DNA of 64,000 nucleotides from Desulfuromonas sp. CSMB_57 (GCF_020194955.2 NZ_JAFCIY020000001.1:62001-126000); one strand, 5' to 3'; counted from the first letter of the stretch, positions 42,921-51,312 are shown. Numbers and translations are program-made. Notes: generated from the letters alone by a model not told the origin.

Positions 42921-43638
42921 GGAATACCTCCTTGATGCGCGGCTGGGCAAAAGCATCTTCCGGCGCGCCGTGAAAGACCAGACGGCCGGATGAAAGCAGA
43001 CTTACGGTGTCGCAGTAGCGACGGGCCAGATCCAGATCGTGAATGCTCATCAGCACGGTTTTGCCTTGCTTTGCCAGGTTTTCCAGCAACGCCATGATGT
43101 CCAGCTTGTGGCGGATATCCAGGGCGCTGGTCGGCTCATCCAGCAGGATGAGGGGAGCTTCCGTAGCCAGGGCGCGGGCCAGGCTGACGAGTTGACTTTC
43201 GCCGCCGGACAGTTCGTTGATGAAGCGCTCCCGCAGGGCGTGGCAACCGGTCACCTCCAGGGCCTGATCGATGATGTCGAAGTCCCGCTGGCGCAGCCAC
43301 TGCAGTCGCTTGAGGTGGGGATGTCGGCCCATGGCGACGAAATCGGCGACGCCGATGGAAAATTCCACCCGCGTATCCTGGGGAACCAGGGTCACCAACC
43401 GGCTCAGATGCTGGCGGGACAGGGTGCGGGCATCCTGTCCCGCTATCAGAATCCGGCCCCGTTGCGGCCGCCAGATGCGGCAGACGTTTTTCAGCAGGGT
43501 GCTTTTTCCGGAACCGTTGGGGCCGACCAGACCATGAATGCCGCCCTGCGGGAAGGCACAGCTGATGGAATGCAGAATGGTCTGCCCGCCGATTCCGAAA
43601 AACAGTTGGTCGAGTTGCAGAATGGCCGCGGCCGACAT
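42862..43638 (-). CDS. btuD: ABC transporter ATP-binding protein, BtuD/FepC-like
   Basis: 258-residue ATPase for the BtuC-type permease. Walker A GPNGSGKSTLL, Q-loop LVPQDTR, signature LSGGESQLVSLARAL and Walker B LILLDEPTSALD are intact. Start is uncertain: ATG 43638 (MSAAAILQL) fits the family; a GTG at 43698 would add 20 residues. The gene follows a membrane-protein gene by ~47-107 bases, so the transporter could be transcribed with the eutBC cluster. Confidence 0.88.
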   Translation of the reverse strand: MSAAAILQLDQLFFGIGGQTILHSISCAFPQGGIHGLVGPNGSGKSTLLKNVCRIWRPQRGRILIAGQDARTLSRQHLSRLVTLVPQDTRVEFSIGVADFVAMGRHPHLKRLQWLRQRDFDIIDQALEVTGCHALRERFINELSGGESQLVSLARALATEAPLILLDEPTSALDIRHKLDIMALLENLAKQGKTVLMSIHDLDLARRYCDTVSLLSSGRLVFHGAPEDAFAQPRIKEVFHVGVEEIPTQHGVSLLFYR

Positions 43639-43744
43639 GACAGTTTTTTCCGTCCTTGAAAAATCGGGTTGGGTTCGTCGCCAGTGTAACGTATTCACAT
43701 GGAACCGCCTAGGCCCATTCCAAAAACCGGAGGTGTTTATCTGC

Positions 43745-44566
43745 TCACCGGTTGTTGTCGTCGACCAGGCGGCAGCGCCAGGCCAGGGGCAGGCTGAACT
43801 TGGCGGCGGCGGTCAGCAGGGTGCCGGCAAGAACGATGGCCCACATGACGCCATGATCGAGGTGTGCCCTGAACAGCGAGGTGACCACCGTCGTACCCCA
43901 AAGCAGGGTCAGCCCCAAGAGGAGCTGAATATTCTGACTCATGGCATGGATGCCCCAGAAATTGTCTGAGATGCCGCTCAGGCGCCCGTGCCGCAGCTTG
44001 ATTTCGATGAGCTTGAACCAGACTCGTCCTTCGGCCACCTGGGCGGAACCGTCGCAGATGTGGTGCAGCAGGTAGAGACCGATGAGCAGGTATTTGCTTA
44101 GCGGCCAGCCGTTGAACAGGGTCGTGAAAAAGGGCGGATAGCAGAGCACCAGCATCACGGCCCCCACGGCCTGGCCGGAGGCGATCAATACCAGGGCGCG
44201 AATCATTTTTTGCAGCTGGAAGAAGGTATCGGGGATGCTCTCCAGGTAATCGACGAAGGACGAAACCTTGAGGCTGCTGATGAAGGTGATGCCGGGGTAA
44301 ACATAGCGGGTCAGAACGCCGAGTACCGCAGCGACCTGGTACTCGGTCTGGGCCATGGAAAACATGGTGTACAGCACGGCCCCTTCCAGGATGCTTTTAC
44401 CGGTGGTGTAGCTGATGTTACCGATTTCGCCGTAGCGGTAGAAGGGGGAGATGGACAGGGCGCGAAACCAGAGGCGGGATTTCCGCCAGACATCCACCAG
44501 CAGCCCTGCGCGGTAATCGGCTGGTTCCCCGCCGCTGGCATGGGGGTCCGTGGGCTGGTGGGGCAT
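43745..44566 (-). CDS. Uncharacterised multi-pass membrane protein next to eutBC
   Basis: 273 residues. A ~40-residue cytosolic start is followed by about five to six hydrophobic segments (EGAVLYTMFSMA, VAAVLGVLTRYVYPGITFI, MIRALVLIASGQAVGAVMLVL, YLLIGLYLLHHI, IQLLLGLTLLWGTTVV, VMWAIVLAGTLLTAAAKF). I recognise no family. ATG 44566 has AAGGA 7 bases upstream, better than a TTG two codons earlier. It lies 90 bases after eutBC, past a 14-bp hairpin, and just before btuDFC. It could be a transporter or an anchor for the lyase system; neither is shown. Confidence 0.75.
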   Translation of the reverse strand: MPHQPTDPHASGGEPADYRAGLLVDVWRKSRLWFRALSISPFYRYGEIGNISYTTGKSILEGAVLYTMFSMAQTEYQVAAVLGVLTRYVYPGITFISSLKVSSFVDYLESIPDTFFQLQKMIRALVLIASGQAVGAVMLVLCYPPFFTTLFNGWPLSKYLLIGLYLLHHICDGSAQVAEGRVWFKLIEIKLRHGRLSGISDNFWGIHAMSQNIQLLLGLTLLWGTTVVTSLFRAHLDHGVMWAIVLAGTLLTAAAKFSLPLAWRCRLVDDNNR

Positions 44567-44601
44567 GGGCAATCCTTTTGCGGATAAGGGAAGCGGACAA
44601 C

Positions 44602-44645
44602 CCGGGCCGGTTGTCCTCCCGACGTTGGGACGACAACCGGCCCGG
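44602..44645 (-). terminator. Strong hairpin between eutBC and the membrane-protein gene
   Basis: Perfect 14-bp stem, CCGGGCCGGTTGTC (44602-44615) and GACAACCGGCCCGG (44632-44645), loop 16. There is no T-tract on either strand, so it is more likely an mRNA-stabilising or processing hairpin than an efficient terminator. Confidence 0.55.
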
Positions 44646-44656
44646 CAATACAGAGG

Positions 44657-46924
44657 CTACATGCTCTTCAGCAGTTTAACCGTTTCCCGGGCCGCAAAGG
44701 CCGGGTCGACACCGGTGTCGGCGATACCGGAGATGACCTTGGTCACGTCATGATCGACGGTTCCGGCCTTGGCCCAGGTTGCCGGGGCAACCTTGGTGAT
44801 ATAGACCGAATAGGCCCGGTGCTCGGTGCCCGGCCGTTCGCCGATGATGTGGATGATGGCCTTGGGCCGTTGGGCGGGATCCTTGAACAGGATGTCACCG
44901 GCCCGGTAGCCGGCCCGTACGCGGCCGCCGATGACCACGATGTTTTCCCTGGCGGAGGTCATGCCGGCCTTCTTGAGTTCCGCCTGCAGTTCCTTCATGT
45001 ACGGCATGAGGTGGTCGGGGTCCATGATGGCGCGGGCGTTGAGGCCGTCGGAGATGAGAATCTGCACGTCCGGCGCCTTGCCGCCCCAGGCCGCGCGCAT
45101 CTTGTCCAGAGAGGCCACGGCCGCGTCGCTGAATTCCTCGCCGGCAGCCGGATTGGCGATGTAATCCTCCCGATCCCCGGCCTTGGTGCGCACCACCACC
45201 GCGTTGGGGATGGTGGCGATGAACTGCGGGGTCAGTTCCGCATAGAGGCTGACCTTGGCATCGTTGTACAGGTCATGGATACGCTTGTTGGTGACCGGTT
45301 CCAGATCCCAGATGTTCTTGCCGTGGCCGATGGCCAGATCGACGCCGCGGCCGCGTACCCGGCCAACGGCTTTCTGCCCTTCGGCATAGATGTCCTTCAT
45401 GGGTCGCTTGTCACCCTTGGCCAGGCGGTACTGGTAGTAGACCCAGATGGGATCGCCGAAATGCTTGGTGGGCCGGCCGTTGGCATCGATGACCTGGATT
45501 TTTTTGAAGAAGTTCCACATATCGTCGTTGACCTTCATGCCGAACTTTTCCCGGATGCGGACATGGTCCTGGTAACCGGTGGTCAGGTAGCTGAGCATGG
45601 GGTCGTTGCGGGTCGGCAGGGCCATGAGATAGGCCGGCATGGCCGGCGCGATCTGATCCTGGCACCATTCCAGGTCGTCGAGGGTGACGGGCATGTGCAG
45701 GGTGGAGCAGATATCCAGACCGAGGGTCAGGCCGTGCAGTTTGCCCATGACGATGTCTTCCAGGCAGACCCGCACCAGTTGCTCGCGGGTCTTGAACACT
45801 TCCGGACCGATGAAGCCGGCGACATCGTTGAGATGCAGCCAGACCTTGTCCACCGGGATGCCCTTGACCTTGGCGATTTCCTGCTTGAGGGCCCGGGCGA
45901 AACCGTACTTGCGGGACTCATGGACCATCATGTCGAAGCCGTGGCCATGACCGTTGGTGAAGTCGGCGCCCTGGCCGGTTTCAAAATACAGACCGTAAGG
46001 GCCGGTCCGCATGCGGGCGTACTTCATCATCTTGTCGATGCTGATATCGAAAGTCTGGTTGGCCGTATCCACCCCGGCCAGACTCTGGAACCAGATGGCC
46101 GTGGAGCCCGGTGTTTCCTTTTCGACCTCGGCCTGGACATCGATGTGTGCCAGTACGCACCAGGGGTTGTATTTGTCGACGGCGAAGGTCTGCATCACGT
46201 CCTTCAGAGCCAGTTGGATGGCCTTGACCATATGGGTCTGGCTGTCCACCGGGTTGGTGCCGACCACCAGATCGCCAACACCGAAGGCGTAGGCGTTGAA
46301 GACCTGCCAGACGATGTCCTCGGGGTTGTCCGTGGGCGAGTTGGGCTGGATGCGGGCGCTATGGTAGCCCTTGGCACCGATCTTGGAGTCGCCGAGGGGA
46401 TTGAAGATCTTCTGGCCGACCCGGGTCAGTTCGGCGTTGCTCATCAGCTTGACGACATTGGCGATGACGTCGCTGTGCAGGCCCGGCATGATGGCCTTGA
46501 TGTCCTTCTCCGGCTTGGTCAGGATGAAGGTTTTCAGTTCACCCAGGGTCCAATTGCGGATCTTGTTGTACTGGGCCTTGTCGGTGGTGTTGGTGATGAG
46601 CTTGAACTGGTTGTCGACGAACAGCGGCTTGTCGATCAGGTCGCGGATGCGGGTGTTGGCCAGCAGCCGTCGGGCATTCTCGCGGCTGGCCTCGTTGGCC
46701 GCCGCCACGCCGATGGTCTGATCCCCCTCTTTGAACACGGCGGCAGCGCCCACTACCTGGCGGTACAGGGTCTGGTCAAACTTGCCCTTGGTACGCTGGA
46801 CATACTTGAAGACGTCCTCACCGGGCCGGACATCGCGGATGGTGACCGCCCCGGCCAGACCGGACAGGAAGGTCATCGCCAGGCAGATGGCAACGCCCAG
46901 TAGCAATTTTCCCTTGTTTCGCAT
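44657..46924 (-). CDS. eutBC: Exported EutB-EutC fusion: ethanolamine ammonia-lyase, large and small subunits in one chain
   Basis: Ethanolamine ammonia-lyase splits ethanolamine into acetaldehyde and ammonia with adenosylcobalamin. Residues 1-26 are a Sec signal peptide (basic MRNKGK, hydrophobic core, AGA before Val27). Residues ~30-505 align with EutB; active-site positions known in E. coli are kept: Arg191 and Gln193 (RIQPN), Asn224 (GTNPV), Glu315 (LYFETGQG), Asp404 (LGLDIC). Residues ~520-755 align with EutC (VQILISDGL, IIGERPG), but its N-terminal GRAGxR region is reduced. Total 755 residues, near the sum of the separate subunits. ATG 46924 has GGAGG 7 bases upstream, so the signal peptide is not a start artefact. 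The fusion and export are unusual; no EutA or shell genes are in the window. Confidence 0.9.
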   Translation of the reverse strand: MRNKGKLLLGVAICLAMTFLSGLAGAVTIRDVRPGEDVFKYVQRTKGKFDQTLYRQVVGAAAVFKEGDQTIGVAAANEASRENARRLLANTRIRDLIDKPLFVDNQFKLITNTTDKAQYNKIRNWTLGELKTFILTKPEKDIKAIMPGLHSDVIANVVKLMSNAELTRVGQKIFNPLGDSKIGAKGYHSARIQPNSPTDNPEDIVWQVFNAYAFGVGDLVVGTNPVDSQTHMVKAIQLALKDVMQTFAVDKYNPWCVLAHIDVQAEVEKETPGSTAIWFQSLAGVDTANQTFDISIDKMMKYARMRTGPYGLYFETGQGADFTNGHGHGFDMMVHESRKYGFARALKQEIAKVKGIPVDKVWLHLNDVAGFIGPEVFKTREQLVRVCLEDIVMGKLHGLTLGLDICSTLHMPVTLDDLEWCQDQIAPAMPAYLMALPTRNDPMLSYLTTGYQDHVRIREKFGMKVNDDMWNFFKKIQVIDANGRPTKHFGDPIWVYYQYRLAKGDKRPMKDIYAEGQKAVGRVRGRGVDLAIGHGKNIWDLEPVTNKRIHDLYNDAKVSLYAELTPQFIATIPNAVVVRTKAGDREDYIANPAAGEEFSDAAVASLDKMRAAWGGKAPDVQILISDGLNARAIMDPDHLMPYMKELQAELKKAGMTSARENIVVIGGRVRAGYRAGDILFKDPAQRPKAIIHIIGERPGTEHRAYSVYITKVAPATWAKAGTVDHDVTKVISGIADTGVDPAFAARETVKLLKSM

Positions 46925-47067
46925 GTGGCACCTCCGTTGGTGGGTTGGAATGCTCGGAGCCTGCGCGACCTCGACAGATGCTGATGCCGACCGGGTTGGC
47001 CGCAACGTTTACAACGCTTTGCTTCTGGTTTATGAATCTTTCAGGGCCGTAATCTTTTCCGGCATCA

Positions 47068-48195
47068 TTACTGCCGGTGCTGCTTGGCTTCTTCCCACAT
47101 GCTGTTGAAGGCTTCTTCGGTTTCTTCGCTCATGACCCGCCACAGGGCGACGGTGCTGAAGTAATCGTTGTCGCCAACGTGGAAAGCGGCCTTTTGCTCG
47201 GCGCTGAGGCGGTCGCCGACATCGGCGATGGCCGGGGTGACGCCCTGGGCTTTGACCACGTCCGCCTGCTGGTCTTCGGAGAGCATGAAATTAATCCATT
47301 CTTCAGCCAGGATTTTGGTCATGCCCTGGGCGCCGGCCCCGATATACCAGGCGTCGATCCAGGCCGTGCCGCCCTCCTTGGGACTGGCCAGTTTCCATTT
47401 GCCGCCCTTGGCGTTGGCCTGGGCGGTGGCAAAGCCCCAATCCGTGGCCAGGGCCAGTTGCGGAAATTCGTCGGGATTGGCCGATCCGTCCCAGAGGCTT
47501 TTGGCGTTTTGGGCCAGGACATTGAGCTTCTCCTGGATTTTGGCCCGATCCAGGCGCTTGATGTCGAAAATGTCGTCATATTGGTATCCCAGGGCCAGGG
47601 CCGTTATCCAGACATTGACCTTCGGGAAGTTGTTGTTGATGGTGTATTTGCCGGCATACTGGGGATCCCAGAGGATGTTCCAACTGTCCGGTGCCGCGGC
47701 GACGACTTCCGTATTGTAGGACAGGCCGTAGGGCCCGCAGTTGTAGGGCACGCCGTAACGTTTGCCGTTATGGAAGGCAGTCTGGTCGTCGCGGAATACC
47801 GGCAGCAGTTTCTGCAGGTTGGGGATGTTGGCAACATCCACCGCCTGCACGAACTCGTTGCCGGCCGTAAAGCTGTAGAAACGGGGGGTCTGGGGCAGTT
47901 CGATGGGCGGTGAAATCAGGTCGGCGGTGTTGTTTTTGACGGCTTCGAAAAATTCATCCTGATCGGTGGGGTTGTGAATCTGGATATCCAGGTCCAGTTG
48001 GTACTTGTCTTTGACCAGTTGCTTGAAGGCATCCACATAGGGTTCGGCATAACCCTCCCAGCAGGTGATGCGCAGGGTGGCCTTGGCCAGCACCGGTTCT
48101 TCCTGTTTCTTCTTGCAGGCCGGGGTGAGAAGCAGGGCCAGAGCCGTCAGGGCGAACCCGGCGGATATGGCGGCGGTCTTGAGGAAACGCTTCAT
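47068..48195 (-). CDS. PotD/PotF-like solute-binding lipoprotein, no permease attached
   Basis: 375 residues. Signal peptide with a lipobox-like LTPAC at Cys27. The core is a type II periplasmic binding protein of the spermidine/putrescine class (LRITCWEGYAEPYVDAF, DLISPPIEL, YGVPYNCGPYGLSYNT, GTAWIDAWYIGAGA). Such proteins bind small cationic amines; ethanolamine is a chemically reasonable ligand. No PotBC-type permease or ATPase is adjacent, so it may hand its ligand to the exported EutBC instead of a transporter. GGAGG precedes ATG 48195. eutBC starts 143 bases later. Confidence 0.88.
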   Translation of the reverse strand: MKRFLKTAAISAGFALTALALLLTPACKKKQEEPVLAKATLRITCWEGYAEPYVDAFKQLVKDKYQLDLDIQIHNPTDQDEFFEAVKNNTADLISPPIELPQTPRFYSFTAGNEFVQAVDVANIPNLQKLLPVFRDDQTAFHNGKRYGVPYNCGPYGLSYNTEVVAAAPDSWNILWDPQYAGKYTINNNFPKVNVWITALALGYQYDDIFDIKRLDRAKIQEKLNVLAQNAKSLWDGSANPDEFPQLALATDWGFATAQANAKGGKWKLASPKEGGTAWIDAWYIGAGAQGMTKILAEEWINFMLSEDQQADVVKAQGVTPAIADVGDRLSAEQKAAFHVGDNDYFSTVALWRVMSEETEEAFNSMWEEAKQHRQ

Positions 48196-48321
48196 GATGT
48201 GCCTCCTGCCGGTTCGGCCCTGCAGCCGGCCCGGCGCTGATGGGGTGGTCCATGCAACCCGGGCCGAGGTCCGCTGCCGACGGAGGAAGGTCAGTTCGGC
48301 GGCTGCCGGCGGCAAAAATCC

Positions 48322-48352
48322 TCGCGGCGGGGGCGGAATACCCCCGCCGCGA
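48322..48352 (-). terminator. GC-rich hairpin with T-tract between the outer-membrane protein and the binding protein
   Basis: Perfect 12-bp stem TCGCGGCGGGGG (48322-48333) / CCCCCGCCGCGA (48341-48352), loop 7. On the minus strand it is followed by GGATTTTTG. Probably a partial terminator that sets a higher level of the porin than of downstream genes. Confidence 0.75.
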
Positions 48353-48405
48353 AGGTTTGTCGGGCCGGCAGCACCGTCGTCGGGCTGAACCAGCCGGGCT
48401 TTAGG

Positions 48406-49152
48406 CTAGAAGTTGAAGGTCAGGTTCAGGGCGCCCACGGTTTGCGTGTCGATGGCATCCTTGGCTGCACTGCTGATGCCCGAGGAGAAGATGAAGATCG
48501 GGCTCAGGGTCAACTGCTCGGTCATTTTGAAATCGAAGCTGGCGCTCAGTTCATAGTTGTGGAAGCCGGCATAGTCGCCGACGGCGTAGTCGGAATGCAT
48601 GTTATAGGAGACCAGCGCCCCCAGGTTGAGGGTGGTATTGCCCAGCCAGCGACTGAGATCGAAGCTGTGACTGATGTCGAAAGTGAAAAACAGACCGTCC
48701 TCATCGGCCTCGTCCCAATCCCACCAGGCCTTGATGGTCGGCGAGAGCAGGGTATTGAGGGTCAGATGAGCAAAAACTTCGTTGGTATCTTTGTCTCCGG
48801 GGGTGAAGTCAAGGCTATACCAGATGTTGCCGATAGTGAGTGTGGCCATGTCTCCAAGATTCATCGCATAGCTCAGAATGATATCCGTTTCATTCATCTC
48901 GCCGGAATCCAAGGTGGGACCCGACTTCAACTGCCAGTTGTGCCAGGTGCTGAGGGTCCAGCCGCCGGCGGTGAGGTCGATGCCGCCCTGGATGGTGGGA
49001 CGGCTTTCGCTCAGGTTGAAACCACGCCACAGATACTTGTCCCAGATACCGACATAGACATCCCCTTCGACCTCGATGGCAGCCTGGGCGGTCGGGACGA
49101 ATCCGACGGCCAACAGCAGAACAGCGGCCAACAAAACGCTCCACTTTTTCAT
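48406..49152 (-). CDS. Outer-membrane beta-barrel protein, TorF/gcw_chp-like putative porin
   Basis: 248 residues. Signal peptide to AQAAIE, then amphipathic beta-strands throughout and a C-terminal Phe (LNLTFNF) as expected for BAM substrates. The start of the barrel, YLWRGFNLSESRPTIQGGIDL, matches the family annotated as TorF/TIGR02001 putative porins. GGAGG precedes ATG 49152. It is the promoter-proximal gene of the eutBC cluster and may admit the amine; substrate is not shown. Confidence 0.8.
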   Translation of the reverse strand: MKKWSVLLAAVLLLAVGFVPTAQAAIEVEGDVYVGIWDKYLWRGFNLSESRPTIQGGIDLTAGGWTLSTWHNWQLKSGPTLDSGEMNETDIILSYAMNLGDMATLTIGNIWYSLDFTPGDKDTNEVFAHLTLNTLLSPTIKAWWDWDEADEDGLFFTFDISHSFDLSRWLGNTTLNLGALVSYNMHSDYAVGDYAGFHNYELSASFDFKMTEQLTLSPIFIFSSGISSAAKDAIDTQTVGALNLTFNF

Positions 49153-49383
49153 CGCTACACCTCCATAGGCAGGATTAAAAGCCGGTCCTCCCGGAAGCGC
49201 ATCTTCCGGATGGGCGGCTGGCGGGTGATCCGGCCGTACGAAAACCGTACCCGGAGCGGTTGCCGATGCCGGACCTGGTGCGGAGTTGCCGCTATCTCAT
49301 GGAGTAGAGGAGAAGTGAGCGCGGCAGCCCGCACTGCTTTGACTGTATCCCAAATCCGTTGAATTTAAAGGGGGCGCCGCAAA

Positions 49384-49411
49384 AATATATGCTCGCATCG
49401 AATTCGCGCAA
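49384..49411 (-). promoter_or_regulatory. Putative promoter of the porin-SBP-eutBC cluster
   Basis: Minus strand: TTGCGC (49406-49411), 16-base spacer, TATATT (49384-49389), in a local AT-rich patch. Confidence 0.5.
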
Positions 49412-49418
49412 TATTGCG
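49407..49418. promoter_or_regulatory. 12-bp perfect palindrome overlapping the -35 of the eutBC cluster
   Basis: CGCAATATTGCG is a perfect palindrome, positioned over the -35 element. Candidate operator; regulator unknown. Confidence 0.45.
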
Positions 49419-49480
49419 GCCCCCTGATTCAGGTAGGTGGTGGCCGGAAAGTCACCTGGCCGGCGAAAAAGGCGTGAATG

Positions 49481-51175
49481 TTACAATGAAATTTCCTCGA
49501 CTTCCAGACCGCGGCCGGGAGCGGACCGATAGAGGTAGAGACGCAAGCAGCGGCGGTTGGTTCCGGGCAGGTGGTCGAAGGCGAGGGTCAGGTGCTGCAG
49601 TTTTATCCCCCGGCCCCGAATGCGTTCCATTTCTTCCTGGATGCGGATTTTGCTCAGGGTCAATTCCTCCTCCCGGGAGGCCGGTTCAAGGAACTCCGGG
49701 GTCTGGTCGGCCGGGCAGCGTTCACACAGGGCGAAATCCCGGGCCAGGCAGGAACGCAGGGAAAGGCGGGCATCACCATCAAAGCCTGCAAGAACGAATT
49801 GCCATAGTTGCAGAAACAATTCCCGTTGGGACAACGAGCGGCGGTGCAGGTGCCGGTGGTTCCAGTAGTCCGCCAGGCGCTCCAGGGCCCGGGCCGGTGA
49901 TTGACAGAACTCCGCCAGTTGCTGGAAAAAGGTCCCCAGGCGGCCGGCGTTCCAGGTCAGATCCAGCATGCGTCCCATGCCGCGCAGGCGTTCGAGGTCG
50001 ATGAAGGGCAACTCCGGCGTGCCCAGGACGGTATAGGGCGGATGGGGATCGTGGCGCAGCCCGAACTGCGCCGCCTGTTGGCGCAAGGGCGAGCCCGGCA
50101 GCAGCTTCACCGGTTCCAGTTGCAGGTGGTGGGGACGCAGGTCCAGCAGGCGATCGATGGAAAGGCAGAAGTCATGGTAATTTTCGCCTGGCAATCCGGC
50201 AATGAGATCGAGATGCAGGGGGATGTTTTCGGCACGACGCAGGCGACGGATATTTTCGAACAGGACCTCCAGGTCCGTACTGCGGCGAATGGCCGCCAGG
50301 GTGTCGGCCCGGGTCGATTGCACGCCGATTTCGAACTGGAACAGTCCGGCGGGCGCTTCTTCAAGTAGTTGCAGGGTCGCATCGTCCAGCAGTTGGGCGC
50401 CGATTTCGAAATGGAACCGGCTGCGGCGATGGTGGCGCAGAATGAAGGAAAAGATGTGGCGGGCCCGCTCGGCATCGTAGTTGAAAGTCCGATCCACCAG
50501 CTTGATGCAGGGGACCTCCCGTTCCATGAGCAGCCTCAGATCGGCCTCGATGCGCGCCATGGAATAGGAGCGCACCCGCGGGTCGAGGGCACTCATGCAG
50601 AAGGCGCAGCGGAAGGGGCAGCCCCGGCTGGTCTCCAGATAGACCAGCCCCCGTGACAGATCGACCAGGTCCAAGGCAAAGGGCGAGGGGATTTCATCCA
50701 GGGAGGCCAGGGTTGGCCCGTCCGGGTTTTCCACTACCCGGTTCTCGCTGCGCCAGGTCAGACGCGGGACGTTGACCGGAGGTCGTTGCTCCTGCCAGGC
50801 CGTCAGCAAAGCCCGCAGCGGCAGCTCGCCTTCGCCCCGGATCAGGGCGTTCAGGCCGGGGTGCCTGTCAAACAGGTCGGGGCCGTCGAAGGAGACCTCC
50901 GGCCCGCCCACCACGATGCGCAGTGCCGGTTTGGCTACGGCCAGGGCATCGGCCAGTTCCAGACTTTCCCGGCGGTTCCAGATATAGACCGACAGGGCCA
51001 CCACATCCGGGTTTTCAGCCAGGATGGCGGCCAGCACCGCCTCCTTAGGTTCGTGTACGGTATACTCCCGGATCAGCAACTGCCGCTTTGGAGCTCGGCA
51101 AAAACCGGCCAACAGGGGCAAGGCCAGGCTGGCATGGACGAACTTGCTGTGCAGGGTGATCAATAGAACGCGCAT
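49481..51175 (-). CDS. B12-binding-domain radical SAM protein, DUF4080 type
   Basis: 564 residues. N-terminal Rossmann-like B12-binding domain (VLLITLHSKFVHASLALPLL, DVVALSVYIWNRRESLELA, IVVGGPEVSF), then a radical SAM domain with SRGCPFRCAFC (CxxxCxxC), and a C-terminal DUF4080 extension. The classic DxHxxG cobalamin motif is not obvious, so B12 binding is uncertain. Start 51175 (MRVLLIT) fits the first beta-strand. It lies divergent from another radical SAM gene. Reaction unknown. Confidence 0.88.
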   Translation of the reverse strand: MRVLLITLHSKFVHASLALPLLAGFCRAPKRQLLIREYTVHEPKEAVLAAILAENPDVVALSVYIWNRRESLELADALAVAKPALRIVVGGPEVSFDGPDLFDRHPGLNALIRGEGELPLRALLTAWQEQRPPVNVPRLTWRSENRVVENPDGPTLASLDEIPSPFALDLVDLSRGLVYLETSRGCPFRCAFCMSALDPRVRSYSMARIEADLRLLMEREVPCIKLVDRTFNYDAERARHIFSFILRHHRRSRFHFEIGAQLLDDATLQLLEEAPAGLFQFEIGVQSTRADTLAAIRRSTDLEVLFENIRRLRRAENIPLHLDLIAGLPGENYHDFCLSIDRLLDLRPHHLQLEPVKLLPGSPLRQQAAQFGLRHDPHPPYTVLGTPELPFIDLERLRGMGRMLDLTWNAGRLGTFFQQLAEFCQSPARALERLADYWNHRHLHRRSLSQRELFLQLWQFVLAGFDGDARLSLRSCLARDFALCERCPADQTPEFLEPASREEELTLSKIRIQEEMERIRGRGIKLQHLTLAFDHLPGTNRRCLRLYLYRSAPGRGLEVEEISL

Positions 51176-51312
51176 GGCGCCCAGCATAGCCGAGAGCTGC
51201 CCGGCAGCAAAGGGCAAATTGCACCCGGTCCCGGCGATGCTGGCTTCGGGGCGGCGGCTGTGCTATTGTCGGCGGTAGCGAAGAGGGATATTCTGCAAAA
51301 AGGATCTGTTCC

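Larger units (their letters stand above)
49153..49480. other. 328-base intergenic region holding the long leader of the eutBC cluster
   Basis: On the minus strand a promoter at 49384-49411 predicts a ~225-base 5' leader with at least two hairpins: CCGGAAG/CTTCCGG (around 49194-49211) and GTACG/CGTAC (around 49236-49251). No known riboswitch class was recognised. The last ~60 bases next to the radical SAM gene show nothing. Confidence 0.55.

Noticed and set aside
40781-43698. Siderophore or heme ABC transporter as a firm assignment for btuDFC
   Set aside because: The FecCD family covers iron chelates, heme and cobalamin. Context favours cobalamin, but motifs cannot decide; kept as a stated uncertainty rather than a separate call.
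44750-46903. 717-codon plus-strand open frame
   Set aside because: Antisense shadow of the eutBC fusion, whose sense frame carries all catalytic motifs.
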